A DNA stretch of 64,000 nt from Straminergon stramineum (taxonomy: Eukaryota; Streptophyta; Bryopsida; Hypnales; Calliergonaceae), in contig OY987266.1 in the NCBI GenBank assembly GCA_963920665.1, forward strand, positions 23,362,248-23,426,247, in the 5' to 3' direction. The position numbers and the translations under genes were made by a program. Positions 13,601 through 26,809 of this stretch are shown here, piece after piece. Position 1 is the first letter of the stretch, and each line of letters starts with the position of its first letter. The notes under the pieces were generated by a model. It saw only the letters and a list, made by a program, of their open reading frames with translations, had not been told where the DNA came from and ran no database searches.

Positions 13601-15097
13601 TTAGATTCATTCTTCAAGGCTAGTTGGCTACACTCTTGAAAACTTTCTGATCATTTGGAATTGTGCAACATATAAGAAAAAAATAGTAAGTAGAATGATG
13701 TAGAGAATGATTTAAAAAGCTGAATTTCTAACAATTTAATAAAGGAAATGAAAAATGCCAATTCCAATGGTGGTGATGTTGTAATAAACAATCTACATCC
13801 TATGTTTTTATTTTTTTTTCAAAAAATATGGAAAATTCAGTAAAATAAAGGACTTTGAAGTTTATTTTAGAGTAGAGAATCCATAATTGCCCGCAAACTA
13901 AAACTCCTCATAACTTTGGACTCATTGATCAAAATGGAATGATTCAAAGTTTTCTACATATATAATATAACTCTAGAAAACTGATTCTTGATTTTTATTT
14001 TTGAAAAAATTGATTTTTTTAGATTTTCTTAGATTGCCCAAATTGAGAAACAAACTACATATTAGGGCATAACTTTTGACTTGTATTTCCAAATGTCTTG
14101 AAAGATATTCCTCATCGACACCTTCTATTAAAGTTTGGGCCACAAAAATGGAACTCTCTAGTCATATGTACGTGCCCAAAATTTCTATGTTGCCAAAAAA
14201 ATAGCTTGGTCCTTTAGAGGTTAAGTAAAACAAATGTCTTTTCTATTGAATAAGGTATAGAATAACATAGAATAAGGTGGAAAAAAAATTTAGGAGTAGA
14301 TTTGTCTTATTGTCATTGTCAAATTAAAAACAACCATAAAGTTCAAGTCCAATATAGTTAATTGTAAAGTGGGAGGAAATCATAGTTTTTTTCCCTTAAA
14401 TCCTATTACCCTAAATGCCCAAGCTTTTCCAAGTGTGTTTTGACTATGAAAAAAGAACATGGGCTTACAATTATCTTCAATGAAGATTTTTTCTTTTCTT
14501 TTCAAAATCTAACCATGTAGATGTTTAAAGAGCTTGCTTATTACTATGCTCACCAATTTTGAGTGCAAAATTGCATAGGAGTTGTGAGATTATAACAAGA
14601 GAAATGTATATTTTCTATTATAGTATGCTGCCCCTTCCCCACAATGTTTCAAAAATTTGTATTTAATTTTTTTTGAATTAGAGGGGACATGATGGACTAA
14701 AAATTGTACTAGCACATTAAAATGCACTTCTAGAAACCTTAAGTTCAAATGAAGAGCTATCAAATCATTACACAATCCACCTTCTGATTGTTGAAATGTA
14801 GTTTTCTTGCTTTCATAAGTAGAAATCGCAAATAACTCCAAATCGACACTTGCATGTTTAAAGTTTCAATGGTGAAAATCATTAAAATACTTCACTCTTT
14901 CCATTGGGACCATTTTCAAACTAGAGTTTGATCCCTAAACCTAGGCATCAAAGTTTCAAACCCTTTCAAGGAATCAAACTCCTTTTAGATTCAAATTAAT
15001 GCTCTTTGAGTTTTGTTCCTAGTTTTGCTTCCATTGACAAATAGAACTCGTGGCAACATGTGGAAAAAGGGATTGTAACTCTGAATGAGAAAATGTT
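10625..15097. other. AT-rich spacer, no gene recognised
   Basis: I see only short, motif-free open frames (for example at 12634 and 14590) and stretches resembling decayed repeats. The block at about 13860-14230 has the look of eroded transposon sequence, but no coding domain can be read in it. Confidence 0.5.
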
Positions 15098-15129
15098 GAG
15101 TTTAAAGCTTGAGTTTGAGCTTTAAACTC
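15098..15129. repeat. Perfect 12-bp inverted repeat
   Basis: GAGTTTAAAGCT at 15098-15109 and AGCTTTAAACTC at 15118-15129 pair perfectly around an 8-bp loop, about 740 bp upstream of the MAG2-like start codon. It could be a remnant of a small element. No function is claimed. Confidence 0.6.
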
Positions 15130-15866
15130 AAGGCCAAGTGGTGCATTCATTGTTTGGCCTGCATTTCAAAATTAGCTTGCAACTGCAAATCAATTTCCTC
15201 CCACTTTACAATTAACTCTAGTGTTATAATTGTTTTTTGAAAAACAAAATTTACCTCCCCTCTTTTCACAAGCCTCTCCCTAAAATTTTGCTGACCACCA
15301 ATTCAGATTCTCCTCTTGCAATCGTTACACACCTCTATGACGAATATCGGAGTTTCTTTTTGCCTTCTGTGCATAGTGTGACCGCTCCAACCATGAGCAT
15401 CTGGTGCGCATTTTGGCCCTTGCGATGATGGAGCTGTATGGGATTTGCATGAAGTATTCGCCACCACTGGAGCGCAACATTCTCTAGCGCATGCTTTCAC
15501 CCTGGACTTCGAAGGAAGGGAGCCATGTTTTCGGAGTGGGCCATGGCCGATCCTTCCGTGTCACATTGAACGACTACAACCATCGCCGAGCTTGCAACCT
15601 ATGGCATTCTTTTGGCTTCTACATGCCATTGCTACAACTTGCGAGCTTGCCCTCTTCTACTCGGAATTCACGATTGTTTCGCAGATTTTTTTAGGGTTTT
15701 TGGAACTCATGGCATGAATTTCGCTTCCACTTGCCACTGCTGCAGCTCTCCTGGTTGCGTCTTCAGCACTGCTGAATCCTCAACTTTTTCCCAGTTTTTA
15801 GGGTTAGGGATCCACATGCGTTGCTGCCTGAATTCTTCTCTCTCTTGAGCGTTGATTGCTCCAGCT
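15130..15866 (+). promoter_or_regulatory. 5' flank of the MAG2-like gene
   Basis: Base composition becomes less AT-rich from about 15250 towards the start codon at 15867, as expected for promoter plus 5' leader. Several overlapping short frames (15237-15848) have no recognisable domain and are read here as leader or shadow frames. A possible upstream ORF in the transcript cannot be excluded. Confidence 0.4.
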
Positions 15867-18800
15867 ATGGCACAGCTGGGTACTGTCCCCGTTCGTCGCC
15901 CCGCGCACCTCTCGCCAGCTGCGATTGATCGACTGGCCGCTCAATTTCGAACTGCCACAGACTTAGACAGCGCTACCGATCTTCTCCCCGCTGTCCATCG
16001 TGATTATACCGAGGTACTTCACAAACCGCGAGAGCTTCGGACGTTGGTTCTCGATCGGATCGCGCATGGAGCTGCGGATGCGAGCAGGATCTTGGAGTGG
16101 CTTGGGCAGCTCATTGATAAGGCGGAGTTCTCGAAGAGGACGTCGTCTTCGGGAGCGGAGACCCTGGCTGCGGTTGTTGACGAGTTGGTGAGGGTGGAGC
16201 TTTGCAGGGGGTACGTGGAGCGCGTTTTGCTTGTTGAGAAGTTGATCGGGAACTTGGAAGATGCCGTGGCCGGGATCGCAATGGGGTTTGCGGAGCAGCG
16301 GTTCAAGATTGGTGGAGTGCGCGGTGACAGTGGAGAGAACTTGTTGGAGGCTTTGAACCGCCTCCAATCCGTTGCGGAAATGGTATCGCAGTTTGGGCCG
16401 GAGGCAGGGCAGCTTGTGCGGGCTGTGGATTTGCGGCTTGATCGCGCCGCGTCGACCATTCGGTCGGCCACTGTTGCTGAATTTAAATCGTTTCTGCAAT
16501 CCATGGGCTGGCCTCCTCCTCTCACCTTAGGCGATCGTGAGTTTAGGGACGACTCTCAACGGTCGAACCCGCTTCTGGAGGCCTCTGATTCTACTTTGTC
16601 CAGGTAATTTGCGTGTTACCCGTTTAGTGGATGGTGTGGACCAAGGATTCTTGGTTTCAAAATACCCTGTTCAATTGATCATATTGTGAAAAATCAATAT
16701 TTCAGGTGGGGCCAAATTTTGTATGACCAGAATTAGTGTAGAACTGTAAATGTATTGGTCAATTAATAATATAATTGGAAAAAAGAAAGTCGCCATAGGA
16801 TTTTCTCAAAATTGCTGAACAAACATGACACCCAATTTGAGCTTCTTGGTGCGTTTGAGGTTAAACAGAATGTTAGGGTATGTACCTGTGCTAAGGGTCT
16901 TATGACCATACTGCTTCGTCTTTTAGCCTATTTAGTTGATCGCAAGAATGCCTTTTTCATTTCTATATTTTGACAATCCCAATTTGTATATTTCGTGCTC
17001 CCGATGTTGTGGGCATTCGTCAGGTTCATTTCGAGGATACCTGAATTAGCGTGAATATGTATCTGTGTATTAAATCTAGACGCCATAAAATTATCTTAGT
17101 CTTAACAGCTGTTAGTGCTCGTTATGCAGATTCAAACTTTACTTCCGAGTCTTGTCAGTTTTACAAGCGCTACAGCAGAAGCGAGCGCTGGAACGACTCA
17201 ATAAAGATTTTTCAAATAGACGGGAAAAGACTCGTGATCCTGCTGCAAATATATCTCTTGTTTATGAGCCCCTTTGGGCAATGGAAGAGCTTGTCAGCCC
17301 ATTCGCTTCCCAGGCTGTGTATCACTTCAAGAAATGGGTTCAGAAGCCAGAGCTTGTGTGTGCGCTTGCGCACAGCATGTGTCAAGAGTTTGTGGATACC
17401 GTTGATGTGTTGCTGCAACCAGTGATCAGTGATGCTGGTCTTACGGGCTATAATGCAAAAGAGGAGTGGGTGTTATGCTTCTCATTGATGGTTCAGAACT
17501 TTTTCAAATCTTCTGTGTTCCCTGGATTAGCTGAAGATGTGGAGGAAAGATCTGACGCTTCAAAACCAGCCACTTCTCTGTGGCTACACACTCTTGATCA
17601 AATTCTGGCATTTGACTCTAAAATGAATTCCCTATTAGTGCAGGATACTGGTGTTGTCCAGTTCAGGTCGGGTGTTGATTCCATCATACAGTATGGAATC
17701 ATTGAGAAGTCGAAGAAAGGACTTGGTGTTGTCCACATATTTGCCGAACGACCTCATTGGCTTGATGTATGGGCTTATGTTGAGTATGCCGACGCATGGG
17801 AGAAGCTGACGGTCGTTTTAGATACGGAAGAGGCTTGGCTTGTGAAAGGAAGCAACCGGACGATGCCTGAGAAGGGTATCTCTTCTGGAGTTACTGCAGT
17901 TTTGGCAGCCATGTGGTCTGTTATTGATAGATGTCGTACATTGCCTGAAGTTAAATTTCGACTGGCCTTTGTCCGAAAGGGAGCTATCCCCATTGCCGAG
18001 AAGTATCATGATGAGCTCCTTTGGAGATGCGATCAGATTGGAGGCTTTGTAGGTCGTACCACTGATATGGATTACCGTAAATTTGCTACATGTATTAATG
18101 CTGCACGACATTGTGAATATAAACTGCAGGTACTATATTTCGACCTTAGTGTATATGTGGAGATTATTTTCATGTGAATGATTAATTAACTGCAGAATGT
18201 TCAACACATGGTCTCTCCCTCCTGCCATTGTTGAGAGGAGCATTACTAATTCGATATGATCGCTTTCGCTGTTGCGACTTGGTTCTTGCAGTGGCGATAT
18301 CATTGAACAACTGTTTCTAGATCGTTGGTAGTTTGGTTCAATGAAAGTTCATAGTTGAGTAAATTTCATATCATACATTATGAGGAGGTTAGCATAGTAA
18401 TTCCCGCTTTCTCTGCAAATTAAGGCCTGTTCTTGATGTGTTCTGCAGGAATGGTCAGAGGATTATTTCTTTCTGGAGCTTCGCTTGGAAGATATTTGCC
18501 AAAATATTGAATACAGTGCTGAGTTTGATCTGGATGGTGAAGATTCAAAAGACATTGGAATCTCTGGTCTTGAAGGAACTATTTTTGATGACGTGATTAG
18601 CCTCTATGCTGGCTTTAGAGAAGATCGGATTGTCAATCTTGTATCCGTTTTCACAGGGAAGTTTGAAAGGCTTAGCAAGAGTTATGGTGACAGCATGGCA
18701 TTTTGGCTTGCTGATGGTTCTGAATCAGTTGAAGGTGAGTCTTTTTCAATTTCCTTCTGTCTTCTTGCTATATCTTTGTTTATGGGATGCATTTGCTATC

Positions 18801-19854
18801 CGTAGTCTCTAGGAAAACTTCACTCCATTTCGTGATTTCTGATCAAGAGTGATATGTTACAATCGGGTTTGTGACCCTTTGATATCTCATTTCCTCTGCA
18901 ACTGGGTGGGTGTACTGAAGTTCTATACCTTGCGGAAGGTAACGAAGCCGTTTTGTGAAATGAAGACTATCACATTCCATCTCTTATGACGACTAGTACT
19001 GTGGACTACGTGTGTGATGTAGGCATTCCAGATAGACGCGCTTCTCAGGATTCATCTGGTGCACTTGTGGACGAGAAAATTACTTCTGTCGACAAACCAA
19101 GCAGCGTGTCTAGTGCTTTTGTGGAGTCTCTCTTCATGCTTCAGCAGGATTTAAAAGTACTAAGCGACTCCTTGCAGGAAGAGGACTTCACAGAATTTTG
19201 CTGGAACCTGATGATGAAATTGGATGAAGTGTTTGTGAATACGTTACTTCCGTCGAGCGGACGGTTCACCAGAAGTGGTACGCAGCAACTTATGGTTGAT
19301 GCAACCTCCCTCTTTCAAGTCTTCCAGCCCTATTGTGTACGCCCTGCAGGTATGTTCAAGGGATTGACAGGTGCAATTAAGGGAGCTCGCCAAACTGTAA
19401 AATAATTCCACTTTGCCCTACTTTTGTCCAGGGCTTGGCACCTAACGCTTCGCAAATAAGGTTTTGGCTTTGTATTATAAAACGGTTTGGTGTATATCAA
19501 CTCCCTTTGTCGTGTGCTGAATAATCTTCTGGTGTTTGCTTTGAATGGATCATGCTCTTTGTTTCAACTTTCTCTATTGGCCATGAAGGTAGGGATGGGA
19601 GGAATGAACTCAGTTACGGACGTTTATTTTTTATATTAGAGGTTGTGTTCTGTTTAATAACGAACTAGCAGACGACACCCTTTGAGGAATCCCTTGAGGA
19701 ATCCCTAGCTGGTGGATTGTCTGAGAAGAAGCTCGAATTTTTCAAAGGCCTGGCGGTTGTGGAAGAGATGACGCGGGTGACTTCAATATTGTCGACCAAC
19801 ATACACGTTTTTCACTGTTATGGACTGGTGACTGGCGACAAATTCATCTCCTAG
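15867..19854 (+). CDS. MAG2: RINT1/TIP20/MAG2-like vesicle-tethering protein
   Basis: Proposed exons: 15867-16603, 17130-18129, 18449-18734, 19023-19396 and 19672-19854; phases agree and give about 859 residues, near the usual 800 of plant MAG2. The family belongs to the NRZ/Dsl1 complex, which tethers Golgi-derived COPI vesicles to the ER and in Arabidopsis acts with MIP proteins in storage-protein export. Landmarks are the RINT1 core from exon 2 on (YEPLWAMEELVSPFASQAVYHF, then HWLDVWAYVEYADAW) and the late YCVRP motif. I chose ATG 15867 over an upstream TTG in the same frame. Donors are CAG|GTAATT, CAG|GTACTA and AAG|GTGAGT. The exon 4 acceptor could be nine bases later (19032). The last junction uses a weak GTAAAA donor; without it the protein stops at 19405, and a better donor at 19350 would lead to an early stop. 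The identification is firm; the C-terminus is less so. Confidence 0.88.
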
Positions 19855-21189
19855 ACCGATCCGGAATGCTTCGTCAGTTGTTTTTGGAACTGGAAGTTGA
19901 AATGCCTCTCGCTGCAGTCATAAAATCACTCATTCCAATCCTCTTTTCAATTTTGACCTTAAGTAGAGTAAATTCATTTCTCACCCCCATTTTTCGCCTT
20001 GTGTATTGGTTCTGAAGTTAATAATGTTGAGTGGCTATTTTTGAAATATCATAATTGATAAATCGATGGAACACACTCTACCTTGCTAGACTGTTACACT
20101 TTATCAACCAAATTAATTCATTGAGATGTACCAACAGAAGCTATGGAGGTCGAAAGATGGAAATTAAATCGCTTTTGTTTAGTATTTTCACCTAAGCCTC
20201 TTGGAAATGGGTATCTGTGATGATTCAATGGAGTGTTATGTGCATACTTCATTATTTGTACCTTTACAAAATCAAATCTTTAACCATTAATGCACGGATC
20301 AGCCAAGAAGTGAGCAACTGGACATAGCTGATTTTAATCGTGTAGGACTTTGGAATGAGAAACGAAGGAGCACAAATTGTGTTGCCTAAAGAGAAGTGAA
20401 CTGCTACAATCTATCGATCTACTGGCTCTATAGCTTGTTACAAATCTTGTTTGAAATTGACCTAAGGACCAGATCCTGCAGACACTCAAAAGTCACAACA
20501 GAAATTATTAATGTTATCTATTTTTAGAGAAGACCTTGGAAACACTGAAAACTCTCATTTCAGCCAGTGAACATCCCTCTTCTCCAGGAATTCATCAAGC
20601 TTACCATTGGAGTTGCACATCAGGAGATGAGATAAACAGGTGAATCTCAACAATACATTACATGCACATTCCTGTTTGTAATTGATGTCTTGGTTGATAG
20701 GTGTGTTTCCCGATAAGCCCTTCTAAGGTTCACGGACTTTGTAAGATTTACACGTACTTTTAATAGACAATGATTACCAATTTTCAAATAGCCACATTTT
20801 CACATATCCAATGTTTTTTGCCTTTCACTGACTTGAGGCATTCAATTAACATGCGATGAGCGAGAATTATATGAAAATTCACCCGTAAACTCAGGCATTC
20901 AGAGAGCACTCAATTCAAACGTCCAAACCACCTTTCATCCTTCTGGAGACATTGAATGGCGGGGATACTGTACTTAAGTAATGATATATAGATTCATTCA
21001 TCCATCGCCATTTGTGTGTGACACTATGAGGGACTGGGAGTAGCTCACGAATTCGTCTTCAATTTGCAATGCCTAAATTTGGCTCTGCTACCTGAAATCT
21101 GTCAAAGGTCGTATGATTCATCACCGCCCCAGCGATGGATTCCCAGTAGAACGAATTCAGGTTGGGTTGTGTGGAATTGCGCATTTTCG
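19855..21189. other. Spacer between the MAG2-like and AprA-like genes
   Basis: This probably holds the 3' untranslated region of the upstream gene and the promoter and leader of the downstream gene, both on the plus strand. No further open frame or RNA gene is visible. Confidence 0.45.
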
Positions 21190-24100
21190 ATGGAGCTAAG
21201 AATTGGAAGAAGACGCTTGTGGCAGTGGCAGCTCTTCTCTGTCTCTGTCTGTCTGTTGCTGCTGTTGCCGGGGCCGTTCTCATTTGTGTGCTGCACTCCT
21301 TTGGACGACTACGTCTCCAAGCCGGACGCCCATTATGGGTAAGTCTTGCATCCCTAGACAGTCTAATTCGTGATGCGCATGGTATAGAGCTCATTTAACT
21401 GCTTGGAATGGAAGCTTTTGGCAGATGGTACGACACTGGGGCGCGGTTGAAGGGGAGGTTCGTCACGGGGTCGTGGAATGGTGTGGTGCTTAACATGACG
21501 AGTCAAGAGTGGTTGTCGTCGTCCGAAGTGGACCGCTCCGTCTGGACGCACCATCTTGTCATTGTGGTAGGAGCCTCCAAGACCTTTCGTACAACGCCGT
21601 TCTTGTCCATATATACCGAATAGCCTCATTGTCTGAAAATCGATCTATCGATGCTGCCAATACTTCTTCGTTGGTTCATAGCACCTATTTCTACGCCATA
21701 TTTGTGTTTGTGTCAATGTTGGGTGGCAAACAGAGTGGTTCTTAACTCATGTCCAGCTTCGCTAACATGCGCGCATCTTCATTGCAGTTTGTAAAAGTGT
21801 ATTTGCACCTACCTGCAGACCTTTGCAATTACACTTATATCTAGCGGTTCTTTTGCATTTTTAGTTTTTGGCTGGAATGGATCCAAGACTTTGGTTGAGG
21901 CTACCAATTTTGCATAATGATTTGTTATTTGGGTAGCTACTGTACAATTTCAAGTGACAAGAGTTACTGGTAAGAACCATTCTTTTCTCTGAAATCAATA
22001 TCGACTGTTCCAAAGAAATTGGTGCTATGAACAATTTGGTTGGGGCTACCAATTTCTTTGTATCAGACGATTTGTTTTCAGAGTAAACAGTAGTTCTTAC
22101 TAGTGAATCACTGTTCATGTAAGTGAATAAATATGCACCTGGTCATGGGCATGTGCAAGTACACTTCTATGATTCACTATTAAAGATGGCAGTAAGAAGC
22201 ACTCGTTTTCCTCACAACTCTGGGTTTTTCCCATTGTGGATAAACTGAAAAGATAAGCTAAGTTATTCGCTTTTGAAGAGCAAAAGAAGTAGTTGCATGG
22301 CGAGAAAGCTATACTTCAAAGAGTACGAATGTGGTGATGATAGATTATGTGAACAGACACCGAAGAGGGTTGTCTATGAGACCGCGTTTCTGCTCATCGG
22401 CGGAGGGAGTAACGGCGGTGATCTCCCTAAGGCGACAGACGAACTTGTGCTGCTTGCTGCTGCGTGAGTGCCACCTAGAATGTTTATTTTATTTTGGTGT
22501 ATGATGCATTATATTTGTAGATTTATTGCTAATTCAGACACCTTGTATTATTGTATCTCTGGATGAATAAGATTGGAACATCATGTAGCCAAAAAGTAAA
22601 AAATTCCAAACTTTCACGCCATTTGTTTCTTAACTCGCTATTTGCCCAGATGCTTCTCTTTTCCTCTCTCTCCATGGTGATCCTGAAGTTAATTAACCCA
22701 AGTATTCTACTTAACCAAAAAAAAGAATGGATCATTTTCTGTATGGCATGCTATTTTGGTGCCACGTTAAATCATGGACAGCACTAAATAGAAGGAAAGG
22801 TGTACTTCCCAGCCCGTTGTGAGGAGTGTGTAGAGTTTAGTGGTATGAAAAGGGGTTTTATGGCGTTGTGAGTGTCGTTGTTTTCGGGGGTCCAACTCGT
22901 TGGTTTCTCAGATTGGCAGTGAAGACACAGACATTGGCAGCGGTCGTGTTTCAGGTTCCAAATCAGCCTTTGCGCTTTGAAAGCGACAAACTTCACTCCC
23001 TTAGATCTGAAGACGACATTATTGCATGTGAGCCTTGGAGTTCTTCCTTTACAGACTCGGAATTCTCTAATGTACACACTATCTGCCTAAATTCTGAAAA
23101 TCAATACTTATAATTTTCAATCTTATTTGCCGTTAGTTCTGTCTGCAGTTTGATTTACATGTCTTGATTTGTCGTACCTGAGTAAATTTCATTATATTCA
23201 TCGTTTCCACAGATACATGGGCACACTTTTTCAAGGATACCAGGAGGGTGGAATGGCCTGCCCACATTCCCATGACCAAGGCAACCATTCGTGCTTTGGA
23301 TACTGTACAAGCCTATGCCTCTGGTCAGCTGAATCTGCAGGTTGTCTTCAATACTTTCAGCAGAGAGAGCACATAACTGTTTGCAATTTCTGTACATAAC
23401 AGCTCTCCTGTTGGATATTTTCAGTGGCCTTGTGCTTTATTTCATATCCCAAGTTGCGGGTTTTGACCTAAATTCTGACTAAAACCCTAACCTTAATACA
23501 GATTTTTGGGTCTCATTGTGTCTTCTGGTGTCTTTTGTTGTGAAAGGAATCATTACCAAATATGGGACTGCTAGCAACTTCAAGGATTTTTCATTTCTTA
23601 CCTTTTTTTCTTCAGTATTTCGCAATTGATGATCCCATATTCACTACTAGTTCTTTTTGCCGACAGGTGGTGTCATTTGTTGTTGGAGGTGCCAGTAAGC
23701 GAGGCTGGACAACTTGGTTAACAGGTGCCGTAGATGAGGTATTAACATGACTGCATTTAAGTCCTACGAATTGTAACGCCACTCTAAGCAGTTTCTAACC
23801 TAAACCCGGACAAATTCAATGTCGCTAGGTTTTCTAGTACACCTTTGAGGGTTTGTTTTTTTACTAGTGCTTGATATGTATCCCAGTGGCGTCTTGGTCT
23901 TCAATTAAGGTATTTCTGGTTCTTTTCAGTTAGTTTAGAACTGAGATTAGTTTTACCTTTGGCACCTCTTTCTCACATCTTTCAAATGTTTTCTTTCTAT
24001 TATCTGGATGGGCGTGTTGTCTATTTTCAGCTGCATTAGTATCTACGCTACCGCCTGCCAGCTAAATCTGGGAATATCTGTTCAGTGGCTCATTTAAGTG

Positions 24101-26809
24101 ATGGTATTTTTCAGTTTAATCAACAGTAGGTTTGCAAAACTTGAGGAAGTAATGCCTTTCAGCTTGTGATGCTAACCAAGTTGACATAAGTACCTCAACT
24201 GATTGGGTGTTTGTACAGCGTGTGGTGGGAATCGTCCCCATGGTCATGGATTTGCTGAACTCTGTAAAGAACCTGCACCACTTTTATCGCGCACTGGGCG
24301 GCTGGCCAGTATCCTTTGAGCCTTACTATTCATCGAATGTGACTGCCAATCTCGACACGACAGAATTTAACAAACTCATGGTGAGTACGCATTTTTGTAG
24401 ACTAGCCACGTGCTGGGAAACTTGAAACGGTAGGGGCTTGCTCTGTCTGTGAAGGAGGATTATGAGGTGCAAAAGTCTTTCTATTGTTGCTAGTTTGTTC
24501 ACTCCCACATGACAAAACGTAATCTACGCGTGTTGTCAGGCAATTGTGGACCCTTACGTATATATTAGTCGCCTCACCATGCCAAAGCTTATCATCACCT
24601 CTTCAAATGACGAGTTTTTCCTGATTGACGACAGGTACCTCGAAAATCCATTGTCCTCTTGTACTTGCATTTTTTTAGTACCTCTCACGATTAGGTTGTC
24701 TTCTCGAGAGTTGCTGGAGCATTTTTCCAGTTTGGAATTTCCGTATCTTGGCGTATCTTTTTTAGTTTTGTTCGGCAGTGTGGAATGAATGCCCTTGGAA
24801 ATATATTGCATGTGAAAGAGGAGTATCTTTGGTTTCTTTTTGAAATTGCAGTACACGTTGTTTGGTTAATATCTCCTCACCAAGGCCTGAAAAATGGGCT
24901 CATATATCCTGAGTTTGCAGAGACCATCTAAGTGCAACCCTCTGCTCACTTTCGCAGCGTATTTTTCTGGAACGAATTAGAGGGTGAGAAGCACCACTTA
25001 GTTTTGGCCAACAGTGAACACAGTCTCACCACAGGCTTGCCCAAGGTAACGGCAGTCATCATAATGGCCCCCCTGCATTAGATTTACAAATTTTTAATGT
25101 TAATAGGAATAAGATTCGCGCATTAGATTCTAAGGGTGACTTATTGTTAAGTTAATGTTACTGTAATGCAAACATCGGTGTTAACTTGATAATATCGCCT
25201 TTGGCATCAACTTGACATTATAGTAGCAACTATTTAGTTAGCATTTATGTCAACATTAACTTGACATGAATTTAACATTATTTAATGTTGATCAGATGTA
25301 CTATTAGATCAACATATATTTACCATTTATAACTCTGAAACTAATAGGGGTTCTTTTGAGATATCTCCTTAGTTTGCGTCCGATCCTAGAACAACTCGTG
25401 GACTACGTCAATTGAGTTTGCAATGGCCGAGACTTCAGTAATGTTGTTCATATTGAAGGTTGAAATTCACGATGTAAGCAGTAACTAGAATATTAATGTG
25501 GGCATTCAAAGACCGGGGGTTGAAAGAACGCTAACTAATAAGCAAGGCAAAGGATGTGCTGCCGGGGTTTTCCCTAATGGAGGGAACCACTCCTGTGAGA
25601 AGGCTCTGAAATGGTGTATTGTGACTGCAGCTCTTGGCAGCCACTGAAGCTTTCCACTTAAGTATAGCAATGGACAGATGGCGCATTAATAATGCTGTCG
25701 GAGACCAACGCGTGACTTCTCGGCCCAGTTGTTGTTGGACCTTTGACAGAACTACTGGAAACTTTGTCGTGAATGCATCTGAGCAACCACTCAAAGCAAC
25801 TCTGTGGTACGCTCATTCCATTCCCAGTAGCGGGAGACAGGACTTTCGGTGGCTTACAGCGGATTTTGGAAACTGGTATGCAGATCTCTTTCTTGGTCAG
25901 GTATCAGAATGGATACTGCTATGTTAAATACCATCGTGGTATCTGAAGTATAAGAAATTTTAGACTAAGTCAATTCCTATGAATGATGTACATCAAATGT
26001 CAAGCACCTGTTGAGCTATAAAGAGAGCTTCTCAACCGAAGTTGTTGATAGAATTCTGTTTAGAAGTAATGCTAATGCCTTAAATCCTCTTTGAAGTTCA
26101 AAACAAACTAAAATTCCAAATTTTGATTCTTTAAATGACCATTGAAGTGATTTTGATCATTGTTGGAGGGGCAAAGATTAATGGCCCTCTGATGCTGTAG
26201 ATCTAATAAAAAAGTTTGAAATTAATTAATTTTGAGTTGTACCAGTAGCAGCTCTGGATAACTGCTCACCGTAGCAGTGAATGTTCGTGGAGTGGTCGGG
26301 ACTTGTTTTCAGTTCTAACATTCGAGTGATTGTGTTTCCCAGTTCTACTTTCATTGTGGCTGGAATGTGCTTTCAACCGATTCTCTTCCGACCTCACATG
26401 CTCAGTACTAGTGCATTCAGCATATACAGCAGTGCAACTTACTCGTGTGCTGGCACCGCGGCATTGCCAAAGGTGAGTCAGAATCTATCTGTGCATTTGA
26501 GTGACCAGGGAACGCTCAGCAGATCGAAGAAACATACATGTAGTAAAATTGTTTGAAATGAATTATTCATTGAATCAAGTGGACACTATTAGTACCCGTT
26601 TGTTCTTCATTTGGTTCGTTTCCATAATTGCCTTGCTCTGAAGCAACTCCGTTTTCCAGGAGGGGTTTGGTGCATACTTTGTGGAGTTGAGGTTCAAAGG
26701 TCCCCAATTGTTTTCGCCATTCATATTCACCACGGACGCTGTCATTGCCCCAGACTATTACCCTTTTGTAGATTGTCATGGATTCCAATGCTATGGTACT
26801 TTGGTGTAA
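21190..26809 (+). CDS. Secreted PhoPQ-activated/AprA-family alpha/beta-hydrolase
   Basis: Twelve exons: 21190-21338, 21425-21566, 22357-22463, 22912-23027, 23213-23340, 23667-23738, 24219-24380, 24540-24634, 24958-25045, 25631-25875, 26343-26472 and 26660-26809. They join in phase to about 527 residues, close to family length. The family includes bacterial PqaA and Dictyostelium AprA, a secreted proliferation repressor. Residues 1-35 look like a signal peptide (RRR, then a leucine run, ending near VCC). The oxyanion-region motif GGGSN is at 112-116. The likely triad is Ser224 in GASKRGW, Asp316 in SSNDEF and His345 in NSEHSL. After the hydrolase core comes a C-terminal beta-rich part ending in EGFGAYFVELRF. 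Weak points are the GTTGTC donor of exon 5, the exon 10 end (25875 or 25900) and the exon 11 acceptor (26343 or 26313). Substrate and role in a plant are unknown; the pathogenicity name is historical. Confidence 0.88.
21880..22090 (+). repeat. Imperfect direct repeat in intron 2
   Basis: GGTTGAGGCTACCAATTT and GGTTGGGGCTACCAATTT, each followed by a related GATTTGTT stretch, lie about 150 bp apart inside the second intron of the AprA-like gene. They look like remnants of a small insertion with internal duplication. Confidence 0.45.
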
